From Mariniflexile sp. TRM1-10 (lineage in GTDB: Bacteria > Bacteroidota > Bacteroidia > Flavobacteriales > Flavobacteriaceae), in contig NZ_CP022985.1 in the NCBI RefSeq assembly GCF_003425985.1, positions 843,501-907,500 on the forward strand: 64,000 nucleotides of DNA. The letters run 5' to 3'. Position 1 is the first letter of the stretch; each line of letters opens with the position of its first letter. Both the position numbers and the translations under genes were made by a program. Below the pieces are notes generated by a model, which was not told the origin of the DNA, did no database searches, and saw nothing but the letters and a program-made list of their open reading frames with translations. Positions 24,585-31,464 of the stretch are shown here, one piece after another.

Positions 24585-25844
24585 ATGTCTTTATTAACAT
24601 ATAAATATATCCTTCTTTTATTTCCATTACTTGTTCCCATAGCTTCCTTTTGTCAAGTTAAGGAAGTTAACCCACCAAACTATATTAAAACCATCAATTT
24701 CAAAGGGAATACACCCGAAACACAATTACCTATTTTAAAACTTGGTGAATATGTTATTCTAGAATTTGATGCGCTTAACGGAAATGAAGATGATTATTAC
24801 TATAAAATTGAACACTACAACTACGATTGGACTCCTTCGGTTTTAATAAAATCGGAATATATGGATGGCTTCGACAACCAACGCATTAGAAATTACGAAA
24901 ACTCACTTAATACCTATCAAATATATTCGCATTACCAATTAACCATTCCTAACGAGCAAACTAGACGTTTAAAAATATCGGGAAATTATTTGTTAAGCAT
25001 TTTCAACAGTAATGATGAGATTGTATTTTCAAGAAAATTTATGATTTACGAAGACTTAACAGCTATTGGCGTAAATATAAAACGGGCTCGTGATGTTCAA
25101 TTTATAGAAGAGAAACAACGAGTCGAAATTATTATTACTTCAAATAATATGCAGTTAAATAATCCTTCACAAACTGTAAAAACAGTTATTGTTCAAAACA
25201 ACAATTTAAATACTGCCATTAGTAATTTAAAGCCACAATATACCCTTGGAAATCAACTTATATATAAGTACGATACCGAAACCAGTTTTTGGGGAGGCAA
25301 TGAATATTTGTTTTTTGAAAACAAAGATGTTAGGGCAGCCAACACGGGTATTAGAGCCATCGATTTACAAGAACTGTATCACAACTATTTATTTACAAAT
25401 GTTGAACGTGCCAGCAAGCCTTATACTTACAACCCCGATATTAACGGCAATTATGTAATAACCGTTTTAGATGCTGAAAACCCTAGTATTGAAGCCGATT
25501 ATGTCTGGATACATTTTTCACTAGTGCCAACCGAAGCGTTTAAAAACAAAAACGTGCATGTGTACGGAAACTTTAACAATTATGTCATTGACGAAAGCAC
25601 TAAATTAATATATGATGAACGCCATAATGTTTTAAGAAACGCCATACTTTTAAAACAAGGGTTTTACAATTATAAATTTGTAACAGTAGACAGCAATGGC
25701 AGTTTAAATGAAGGCGCGATAAGTGGCAATTTTTATCAAACCGAAAACAACTATAAAGTGATTGTATATTACAGAGATTTAGGAGCGCGTTACGACAAAA
25801 TAATAGGCATAGGCGAAGGCAGTTCGGTTAATATCTCGAATTAA
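24585..25844 (+). CDS. Type IX secretion system Plug protein (DUF5103)
   Basis: 419 residues with a signal peptide (1-24, ending IASFCQ). The DUF5103 fold covers the rest. In Flavobacterium johnsoniae this protein (Plug) closes the periplasmic mouth of the SprA translocon. Typical landmarks are KTINFKGNTPETQLPI (about 34-49), YYKIEHYNYDWTPS and EYMDGFDNQRIRNYENSLNT (about 86-105), and an Ig-like C-terminal part with VYGNFNNY (about 325-332). I take ATG 24585, because the upstream TTG at 24528 would put charged residues before the signal peptide. It works with the T9SS substrate at 1448 and the probable porV at the window end. It is divergent from nqrA. Confidence 0.85.
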   Translation: MSLLTYKYILLLFPLLVPIASFCQVKEVNPPNYIKTINFKGNTPETQLPILKLGEYVILEFDALNGNEDDYYYKIEHYNYDWTPSVLIKSEYMDGFDNQRIRNYENSLNTYQIYSHYQLTIPNEQTRRLKISGNYLLSIFNSNDEIVFSRKFMIYEDLTAIGVNIKRARDVQFIEEKQRVEIIITSNNMQLNNPSQTVKTVIVQNNNLNTAISNLKPQYTLGNQLIYKYDTETSFWGGNEYLFFENKDVRAANTGIRAIDLQELYHNYLFTNVERASKPYTYNPDINGNYVITVLDAENPSIEADYVWIHFSLVPTEAFKNKNVHVYGNFNNYVIDESTKLIYDERHNVLRNAILLKQGFYNYKFVTVDSNGSLNEGAISGNFYQTENNYKVIVYYRDLGARYDKIIGIGEGSSVNISN

Positions 25845-25950
25845 ACATACCGTTTAACTAATATTTCAATCAAACACAGTAAAAATCAATAATTACCACT
25901 TAAAATTTAGTATTTTAGCAGTATAAACACATTGTAAACCAATAGTTAAC

Positions 25951-26337
25951 ATGGTTCAACAAGTTACAAGAGGGATAAAAATTTCGGTGGAAACCACCTA
26001 CGAAGGCTCATTTTATAAAAATTATAAAATACAATATGCTTTTGGCTATATCGTAACTATTGAAAATCAAAGTAAAGACTCTGTTCAACTTAATGCACGT
26101 CATTGGGAAATTCTAGACGCATTAAATAATGTTGAAATTGTTTCTGGCGAAGGCGTTATTGGCAAAAAACCTGTTTTAAAACCAGGTGATTCACACACCT
26201 ACACCTCGGGTTGTTTACTAACCTCTCCATTTGGTGCTATGAAAGGGTACTATAGCATGGTAAACTTTACCACTACCAAAAACTTTAAAGTAACCATACC
26301 TACCTTTAAGCTAAGCGCTCCTTTTGCTATCAATTAG
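25951..26337 (+). CDS. apaG: ApaG protein (DUF525)
   Basis: A 128-residue protein with a fibronectin-III-like beta-sandwich fold, the normal length for ApaG. The signature region GEGVIGKKPVLKPGDSHTYT (about 69-88) followed by SGCLLTSPFGAMKGYY is unmistakable. ApaG is linked genetically to Co2+/Mg2+ homeostasis and to Ap4A metabolism in enterobacteria, but its biochemical role is not settled. It is cytoplasmic with no signal peptide. It is transcribed in the same direction as the Plug gene, 106 bp after it, and is convergent with obg. Confidence 0.93.
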   Translation: MVQQVTRGIKISVETTYEGSFYKNYKIQYAFGYIVTIENQSKDSVQLNARHWEILDALNNVEIVSGEGVIGKKPVLKPGDSHTYTSGCLLTSPFGAMKGYYSMVNFTTTKNFKVTIPTFKLSAPFAIN

Positions 26338-26378
26338 TTTTGTAATTACTATTAGAGTCAACTAATTAAATAACAAAA

Positions 26379-27377
26379 TTAATTATTTAACATTTTCCAG
26401 AGCTTATCTTTTAACTCGGTGATGCCTTGTTGAGCCACCGACGAAATAAACAGATATGGAATTGGCAACTCGTTATCCAATAGCTCTTTCAATTCTGCTT
26501 TTAATTCATTATCCAACATATCACATTTTGAAATGGCAATGAGACGATCTTTATCAAGCATTTCTGGGTTGTAGCGACGCAGTTCGTCTAATAAGATATC
26601 ATATTGCTTTTTAATATCTGGCGCATCGGCGGGAATTAAAAACAACAAAATGGAATTACGCTCAATATGACGCAAAAAGTAATGCCCTAGTCCGCGACCT
26701 TCAGCAGCACCTTCAATAATTCCGGGAATATCTGCCATCACGAAAGTTTGAAAATCACGATATTTCACAATTCCTAAGTTGGGCTTCAGCGTTGTAAACT
26801 CGTAATCGGCAATTTTTGGTTTTGCGGATGTCACCACAGATAATAAAGTTGATTTTCCCGCATTTGGAAAACCTACCAAACCAACATCGGCAAGTACTTT
26901 CAACTCCAAAGTAATATGCTTTTCTTCGTGCGGGATACCTGGTTGTGCATAACGAGGTGTTTGGTTAGTAGCCGTTCTAAAATGCCAGTTACCTAAACCT
27001 CCTTTACCACCTTCGGCTATAATTTTTTCTTCACCATGTTCGGTGATTTCAAAAATAATATCGTTGGTTTCGGTATCGCGAACCACGGTTCCTAAAGGCA
27101 CATCAACGTATTCGTCTACACCATCAGCACCAAAACTACGGCTGCTCCCACCGTGCTCACCATGACCTGCACGGATGTGTTTTTTAAACTTTAGATGAAG
27201 AAGCGTCCATAGATTTGAATTGCCTCGAAGAATAACATGACCACCACGACCACCATCGCCCCCATCGGGTCCTCCTTTTTCTATAAATTTTTCACGATGT
27301 AAATGTGACGATCCTTTACCTCCGTTTCCAGAGCTAACAAACATTTTTACGTAATCAACAAAATTTCCTTCGGTCAT
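26379..27377 (-). CDS. obgE: Obg/CgtA GTPase
   Basis: An essential ribosome-associated GTPase for 50S maturation and stress control. 332 residues. The glycine-rich OBG fold covers 1-157 ([39 protein letters not shown]). The G domain follows: G1 GFPNAGKST (about 165-173), G3 [16 protein letters not shown] (about 211-226), G4 SKCD (about 282-285). The C-terminal OCT extension found in some homologues is absent, as usual in Bacteroidota. It lies downstream of a decayed membrane-protein gene and of hpt-adk. Confidence 0.96.
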   Translation of the reverse strand: MTEGNFVDYVKMFVSSGNGGKGSSHLHREKFIEKGGPDGGDGGRGGHVILRGNSNLWTLLHLKFKKHIRAGHGEHGGSSRSFGADGVDEYVDVPLGTVVRDTETNDIIFEITEHGEEKIIAEGGKGGLGNWHFRTATNQTPRYAQPGIPHEEKHITLELKVLADVGLVGFPNAGKSTLLSVVTSAKPKIADYEFTTLKPNLGIVKYRDFQTFVMADIPGIIEGAAEGRGLGHYFLRHIERNSILLFLIPADAPDIKKQYDILLDELRRYNPEMLDKDRLIAISKCDMLDNELKAELKELLDNELPIPYLFISSVAQQGITELKDKLWKMLNN

Positions 27378-27423
27378 TATTTAAGTTAAAAGTTATGAGT
27401 TAAAAGTTAAAAGTTATTTACTC

Positions 27424-27570
27424 TTACACTTTAACTTTATTTTTTAAGCGCTTAGGTCTTCCAATAATAAAATAGAGAATTGGTTCAAAAAAAAAAAAAA
27501 ACAATGTAACTGAAACCCAAATTAACTTATCATTATTCTTAAAATCATTCTTTAGAACACTAATTAAAAC
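27424..27570 (-). pseudogene. Remnant of a PLDc_N-type small membrane protein with a T15 tract
   Basis: Minus-strand reading gives VLISVLKNDFKNNDKLIW, then VSVTLFFFFFEPILYFIIGR and a basic tail before TAA. This resembles the second helix and IGR end of small PLDc_N (cardiolipin synthase N-terminal) proteins. Two stop codons block the frame just upstream, and the likely first helix (MANHFNSNILLPIISF, from 27624) is in another frame. The five Phe codons are a run of 15 identical bases at 27487-27501, prone to slippage. It is decayed or possibly phase-variable. Nothing else is seen in the 280-bp spacer. Confidence 0.5.
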
Positions 27571-27657
27571 TTATTATAGGTAATAAAATATTGCTATTAA
27601 AATGGTTTGCCATAATCTAAAGAAAAACTAAAATCCCCTAATGTGTTCATGAATAAA

Positions 27658-28767
27658 CTACAAATTATCAATAATATCACTTAAACGCAAGGTAATTTCG
27701 TCTATGCTACCTACACCATCAACACCAAAATATTTATTTTGAGCCGAATAGTAATCTTTTAAAATAGCTGTTTTATCGTAATACTCTTTAATGCGATTTC
27801 TTATAATAGATTCGTCTGCATCATCAGCTCGACCACTAGTCTTTCCTCTACCAATAAGGCGTTCTACTAAAATTTCATCATCAACTTCTAAAGCAACCAT
27901 AGCGCTTATTGAAGAATCTTTGCTCTCCAATAATTTATCTAAAGCTTCAGCTTGTGCATTAGTACGTGGAAATCCATCAAATATAAAACCATTAGCTGAA
28001 GCATTTTTTTCAACTTCCGCATTTAACATATCAATCGTTACCTGGTCTGGAACCAACTCGCCTTTATCCATATACGATTTAGCCAACATACCTAAAGCAG
28101 TTTCGTTTTTAATATTGAATCTAAAAACATCGCCTGTAGAGATGTGCACTAAATTATATTTTGTTTTTAAAAATTCTGCTTGCGTGCCTTTTCCAGCGCC
28201 TGGAGGTCCAAATAGTACTAAATTTGTCATGAATTGTGTTTCTTTTATTTGATAGACTTCTGGTATATTTCTTCCTAACCCATCATAGTCTAAGCCATAG
28301 CCTACTATAAATTTGTTTGGAATTTCTATACCTATATAATGTAGTTTATAATCTTTTTTATAAGCTTCGGGCTTGTAAAACAAGGTGGCTATTTTTAACG
28401 ATTTCACCTGTTCATTTTTAAAAATACGGTGCACTTCTGCCAACGTATTTCCAGTATCAATAATATCTTCTAAAACAACAACTGTGCGCCCTGTTAAATC
28501 TTGTGTCAACCCTATTAAACGCTGAATATCTTCGGTAGATTTAACGCCTTCATACGATGCCAATTTAATAAACGTTACCTCACATGGTTTCGGGTACTTT
28601 TTTACAAAATCGCTCACCACCATAAACGAGCCATTTAAAATACCAACAAACACAGGAATTTCGTCTCCAACATCGTTTGCTATTTCGTTTGCCATACACT
28701 CCATAGCCGCATCTATTTCCTTAGCGGAAATAAATGGTTTAAAATATTTGTCGTGTAGCTTTATCAC
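27658..28767 (-). CDS. Hypoxanthine phosphoribosyltransferase-adenylate kinase fusion
   Basis: A bifunctional 369-residue protein. Residues 1-178 are a type I phosphoribosyltransferase for hypoxanthine/guanine salvage: the PRPP loop VVVLEDIIDTGNTLAEV is at about 95-111. Residues 180-369 are a short-type adenylate kinase: P-loop LFGPPGAGKGTQ, NMP region STGDVFR, FDGFPRTNAQ, and LIGRGKTSGRADD in the lid. The joint is NIPEVYQIKETQFM. Met180 (ATG at 28228-28230) matches the normal start of Adk, so a separate kinase could also be made. The start is GTG at 28767, since the nearest ATG is out of frame; a -7 box TATCTTTG lies 22 nt upstream. Fusions of this kind are known in flavobacteria. Confidence 0.93.
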   Translation of the reverse strand: MIKLHDKYFKPFISAKEIDAAMECMANEIANDVGDEIPVFVGILNGSFMVVSDFVKKYPKPCEVTFIKLASYEGVKSTEDIQRLIGLTQDLTGRTVVVLEDIIDTGNTLAEVHRIFKNEQVKSLKIATLFYKPEAYKKDYKLHYIGIEIPNKFIVGYGLDYDGLGRNIPEVYQIKETQFMTNLVLFGPPGAGKGTQAEFLKTKYNLVHISTGDVFRFNIKNETALGMLAKSYMDKGELVPDQVTIDMLNAEVEKNASANGFIFDGFPRTNAQAEALDKLLESKDSSISAMVALEVDDEILVERLIGRGKTSGRADDADESIIRNRIKEYYDKTAILKDYYSAQNKYFGVDGVGSIDEITLRLSDIIDNL

Positions 28768-28789
28768 AGTTAGTCATTTTTGGAAGCTG

Positions 28790-28797
28790 CAAAGATA
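28790..28797 (-). promoter_or_regulatory. -7 promoter box of hpt-adk
   Basis: TATCTTTG on the minus strand, 22 nt upstream of the GTG start at 28767, which supports that start. Confidence 0.6.
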
Positions 28798-28861
28798 ATC
28801 AATAGATTAAGTAATAACGATTTTTTGAATTACGATTTAGGCACAAATTGATATTTAAGTG

Positions 28862-28869
28862 TATTTTTG
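28862..28869 (+). promoter_or_regulatory. -7 promoter box of purK
   Basis: TATTTTTG lies 124 nt before the purK ATG, giving an unusually long leader that contains the large palindrome at 28901-28964. Confidence 0.55.
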
Positions 28870-28900
28870 CATTGCATTAAACGATTTTAGCATTAAAAGC

Positions 28901-28964
28901 ACATGAACCGAGCCATAATAATTATTTTAATAGTTGTTAAAATAATTTTATGGCAAACTCATGT
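28901..28964. repeat. 64-bp imperfect palindrome in the purK leader
   Basis: Nested arms: outer ACATGA / TCATGT, then GCCATAA / TTATGGC, then AATTATTTTAA / TTAAAATAATT around a TAGTTG loop. The inner 18 pairs are interrupted by a single bulged T (28919). No T-tract follows. A 26-codon reading frame (28903-28983) encoding a hydrophobic peptide starts inside it. Confidence 0.8.
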
Positions 28965-28993
28965 GACCTATAAAAAACAATAGAAACAAACGC

Positions 28994-30148
28994 ATGAATT
29001 ACTTTTCTTCAAATTTTAAACTTGGTATTCTTGGTGGTGGTCAATTAGGTAAAATGTTACTTAACGACACTCGAAAATTTGATATTTACACCTGTGTTTT
29101 AGATGCGAGTAATGAGGCTCCTTGTAAAATTGCCAGCAACGAATTTCATTTAGGCGATTTAATGGATTTTGAAGCGGTTTATAATTTTGGAAAACAGGTT
29201 GATGTGCTTACAATTGAAATAGAAAACGTGAATGTTGATGCGTTAGAAGCACTTGAAAAAGAAGGCAAAAAGGTATATCCATCTTCAAAAACATTGCGTA
29301 CCATTCAAAATAAAGCAACTCAAAAACTATTTTACGTAGATCATAATTTACCAACAGCACCGTTTTCACGATTTGCTTATACATCTGAAATTAAAGAAGC
29401 TATTAATAATGGTGGTTTATCACTTCCTTTAGTTTGGAAATGTGCGCAATTTGGATACGATGGTACTGGGGTTAAAATCGTAAAAACGATTCAAGATTTA
29501 GAAGGATTGCCTAATGTAGAATGTATTGCAGAAAACTTAGTGCCTTTTAAAAACGAATTGGCTGTTATTGTAGCTCGTAACGCATCGGGGGAAACCAAAA
29601 CATTTCCAGTTGTTGAAATGGAATTTCACCCAGAAGCCAACCAAGTAGAATACGTTATTTGCCCTGCAAGAATCCCGGAGGCTGTTGCAAAAAAAGCGGT
29701 AGAAGTCGCCTTAAAAACTTCAAAAGCTTACAATCACGTCGGATTATTGGCTGTTGAAATGTTTCAAACGCAAAATGATGATATTTTAATAAACGAAGTG
29801 GCGCCAAGACCACATAATTCTGGTCATCAAACTATTGAAGCAAGCTACACGTCTCAATTTGAACAACATTTAAGAGCTATTTTAAATTTGCCTTTAGGAA
29901 GAACCGATAGCAAAGTAGGCGGTGTCATGGTAAATTTGGTGGGCGCCGAAGGTTTTAGTGGCAATGTTGTTTATGAAAATATGGAAGCCATTATGAATTT
30001 AGAAGGAGTTACACCACATATTTACGGCAAAAAACAAACCAGGCCTTTCAGAAAAATGGGACATGTAACCATTGTGAATGAAGATTTAAACGAAGCGCGA
30101 CGTATTGCCGAAGAAGTTAAGAAAACCATTAAAGTAATAAGTGAATAA
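28994..30148 (+). CDS. purK: N5-carboxyaminoimidazole ribonucleotide synthase
   Basis: An ATP-grasp enzyme that carboxylates AIR with bicarbonate to give N5-CAIR in purine synthesis. 384 residues, normal length. The N-terminal GILGGGQLGKML (about 11-22) is the pre-ATP-grasp nucleotide-like fold; PLVWKCAQFGYDGTGV (about 142-157) is the ATP-grasp phosphate loop; EVAPRPHNSGHQTIEA (about 267-282) holds the Mg ligands and substrate contacts. It lies upstream of purE, but a toxin-antitoxin pair is inserted between the two genes. The leader carries a large palindrome, so regulation at the RNA level is possible. Confidence 0.96.
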   Translation: MNYFSSNFKLGILGGGQLGKMLLNDTRKFDIYTCVLDASNEAPCKIASNEFHLGDLMDFEAVYNFGKQVDVLTIEIENVNVDALEALEKEGKKVYPSSKTLRTIQNKATQKLFYVDHNLPTAPFSRFAYTSEIKEAINNGGLSLPLVWKCAQFGYDGTGVKIVKTIQDLEGLPNVECIAENLVPFKNELAVIVARNASGETKTFPVVEMEFHPEANQVEYVICPARIPEAVAKKAVEVALKTSKAYNHVGLLAVEMFQTQNDDILINEVAPRPHNSGHQTIEASYTSQFEQHLRAILNLPLGRTDSKVGGVMVNLVGAEGFSGNVVYENMEAIMNLEGVTPHIYGKKQTRPFRKMGHVTIVNEDLNEARRIAEEVKKTIKVISE

Positions 30149-30256
30149 TTATATCCCCCTAGTGCAGTCAAGGGGTTTTATATATTAAGTTTTAGAATTT
30201 AGGTTTCGACCAGGTTCCTTTAGATTTGTTTTAATGAATTTAACGACAACTTTTTG

Positions 30257-30264
30257 TATTTTTG
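30257..30264 (+). promoter_or_regulatory. -7 promoter box of the toxin-antitoxin pair
   Basis: TATTTTTG lies 17 nt before the antitoxin ATG, so the module has its own promoter inside the pur operon. Confidence 0.55.
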
Positions 30265-30281
30265 AATAAAACACTGATATT

Positions 30282-30461
30282 ATGACAATTATAGAAAAGA
30301 AAAAAAGAATTAAAAATTTGATTGACAACATACCTGAAGACAATCTTGATGAAATATTTTCTATAATACAAGAATTAACTTCTAAAGACGAAAAGCGCAA
30401 AAGCATTTTATTAAACTTATTAAAAGAAGAAAAAACTTTATTTAAAAAGTTAGCGCAATGA
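30282..30461 (+). CDS. Small antitoxin candidate paired with Doc
   Basis: 59 residues, charged and largely helical: it begins MTIIEKKKRIKNLIDNIPED and ends FKKLAQ. The middle (EIFSIIQELTSKDEKRKSI) has heptad-like hydrophobic spacing. I do not recognise a Phd DNA-binding domain; this is a Phd-like functional analogue inferred from position. Its stop codon overlaps the start of the Doc toxin gene (ATGA, 4 nt), the classic toxin-antitoxin arrangement. It has its own -7 box 17 nt upstream. It lies 133 bp after purK. Toxin neutralisation is inferred. Confidence 0.7.
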   Translation: MTIIEKKKRIKNLIDNIPEDNLDEIFSIIQELTSKDEKRKSILLNLLKEEKTLFKKLAQ

Positions 30462-30844
30462 TTTCCAAAAAGTTAGCTATTGAGCTAAATATAATTATTT
30501 CTGAAGCTTCTGGAGGTTCCAGTGGACTAAGAGACGAGGCACTACTCCTATCTGCTTTAAATAGACCGTTTCAAACTTTTGATGATAAAGACTTATACCC
30601 TTCAGTTATAGACAAAGCATCTGCAATTTTTGAAAGTATTATAATAAATCATCCATTCATTGACGGAAATAAAAGAATGGCTTATGCATTCATGAGAATT
30701 TTATTAAATGAAGAAGGGTTTAATTTGGATGCAACCCAAGATGAAAAATACAATTTTGTAATTGAAGCATCCAAAGGCAACATGAATTTTGAATCCATAA
30801 AAAACTGGATTTTAAAACATATAAAAACAATAGAAAATGAATAA
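30458..30844 (+). CDS. doc: Doc-type toxin (Fic/DOC family)
   Basis: 128 residues, close to the 126 of phage P1 Doc. The Fic-fold motif HPFIDGNKR starts at His65 (His66 in Doc). The family consensus HxFx(D/N)(A/G)NKR fits, with the short Doc-type form rather than the longer Fic AMPylase form. Doc proteins phosphorylate elongation factor EF-Tu and arrest translation. The gene overlaps the antitoxin by 4 nt and purE by 8 nt. The module therefore sits, translationally coupled, inside purK-purE. The target is inferred from the family. Confidence 0.88.
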   Translation: MISKKLAIELNIIISEASGGSSGLRDEALLLSALNRPFQTFDDKDLYPSVIDKASAIFESIIINHPFIDGNKRMAYAFMRILLNEEGFNLDATQDEKYNFVIEASKGNMNFESIKNWILKHIKTIENE

Positions 30845-31319
30845 AGTAGGAGTTATTATGGGAAGCAAAAGCGATTTGCCAGTAATGCAAGACGCTATTG
30901 ATATTTTAAAAGATTTTAATATTGAAGTTGAAGTTGACATTGTTTCGGCTCACCGCACCCCAGAAAAACTATTCGATTATGGTAAACAGGCGCACACCAA
31001 AGGTTTTGCAGTTATTATAGCTGGCGCTGGAGGTGCAGCACATTTACCAGGCATGATTGCGTCTTTATCGCCACTACCTGTTATTGGAGTACCTGTAAAA
31101 AGCAGCAATTCTATTGATGGGTGGGATTCTGTATTATCCATTCTACAAATGCCAGGTGGTGTTCCCGTAGCAACGGTGGCATTAAACGGTGCAAAAAACG
31201 CTGGGATATTAGCCGCTCAAATTATAGGCTCAAACGACCCTGCTGTTTTAAACAAAATAATAGACTATAAAGAATCTTTGAAACAAAAGGTTTACGAATC
31301 GGCTAAAGATTTAAAATAA
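30837..31319 (+). CDS. purE: N5-carboxyaminoimidazole ribonucleotide mutase
   Basis: Converts N5-CAIR to CAIR, the step after PurK. 160 residues, normal for class I PurE. The N-terminus VGVIMGSKSDLPVMQDA (about 4-20), VSAHRTPEKL (about 42-51) with the catalytic His, and GAGGAAHLPGMIAS (about 70-83) form the conserved active site. The start ATG lies inside the end of the Doc toxin gene (8-nt overlap), so its translation is probably coupled to that of the toxin. A terminator follows within 30 bp. Confidence 0.96.
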   Translation: MNKVGVIMGSKSDLPVMQDAIDILKDFNIEVEVDIVSAHRTPEKLFDYGKQAHTKGFAVIIAGAGGAAHLPGMIASLSPLPVIGVPVKSSNSIDGWDSVLSILQMPGGVPVATVALNGAKNAGILAAQIIGSNDPAVLNKIIDYKESLKQKVYESAKDLK

Positions 31320-31321
31320 AA

Positions 31322-31348
31322 AAAACCTTGAGGGGAACCCAAGGTTTT
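31322..31348 (+). terminator. Terminator of the purE unit
   Basis: AAAACCTTG and CAAGGTTTT flank a 9-nt loop (31322-31348), 3 nt after the purE stop codon. Confidence 0.8.
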
Positions 31349-31408
31349 CTAGCTATTAAGAATAATTTTATGAGTTAGTCACTCTTCAAATTGTGACACA
31401 AAAATATG

Positions 31409-31447
31409 AAAATATTATTATGTATGCATAATAATATTTTGTTTTTT
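31409..31447 (+). terminator. AT-rich hairpin before the M3 peptidase gene
   Basis: A perfect 14-bp stem AAAATATTATTATG / CATAATAATATTTT with loop TATG, followed by GTTTTTT. It could be a second terminator for purE or a leader hairpin or operator of the M3 gene 18 bp further on. Confidence 0.6.
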
Positions 31448-31464
31448 AATTTATTACATTTAAA

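Noticed and set aside
28903..28983. 26-codon frame MNRAIIIILIVVKIILW... in the purK leader
   Set aside because: It is generated by the arms of the large palindrome, so the hydrophobic codons follow from AT-rich pairing. I kept the palindrome as a finding and did not call a gene.
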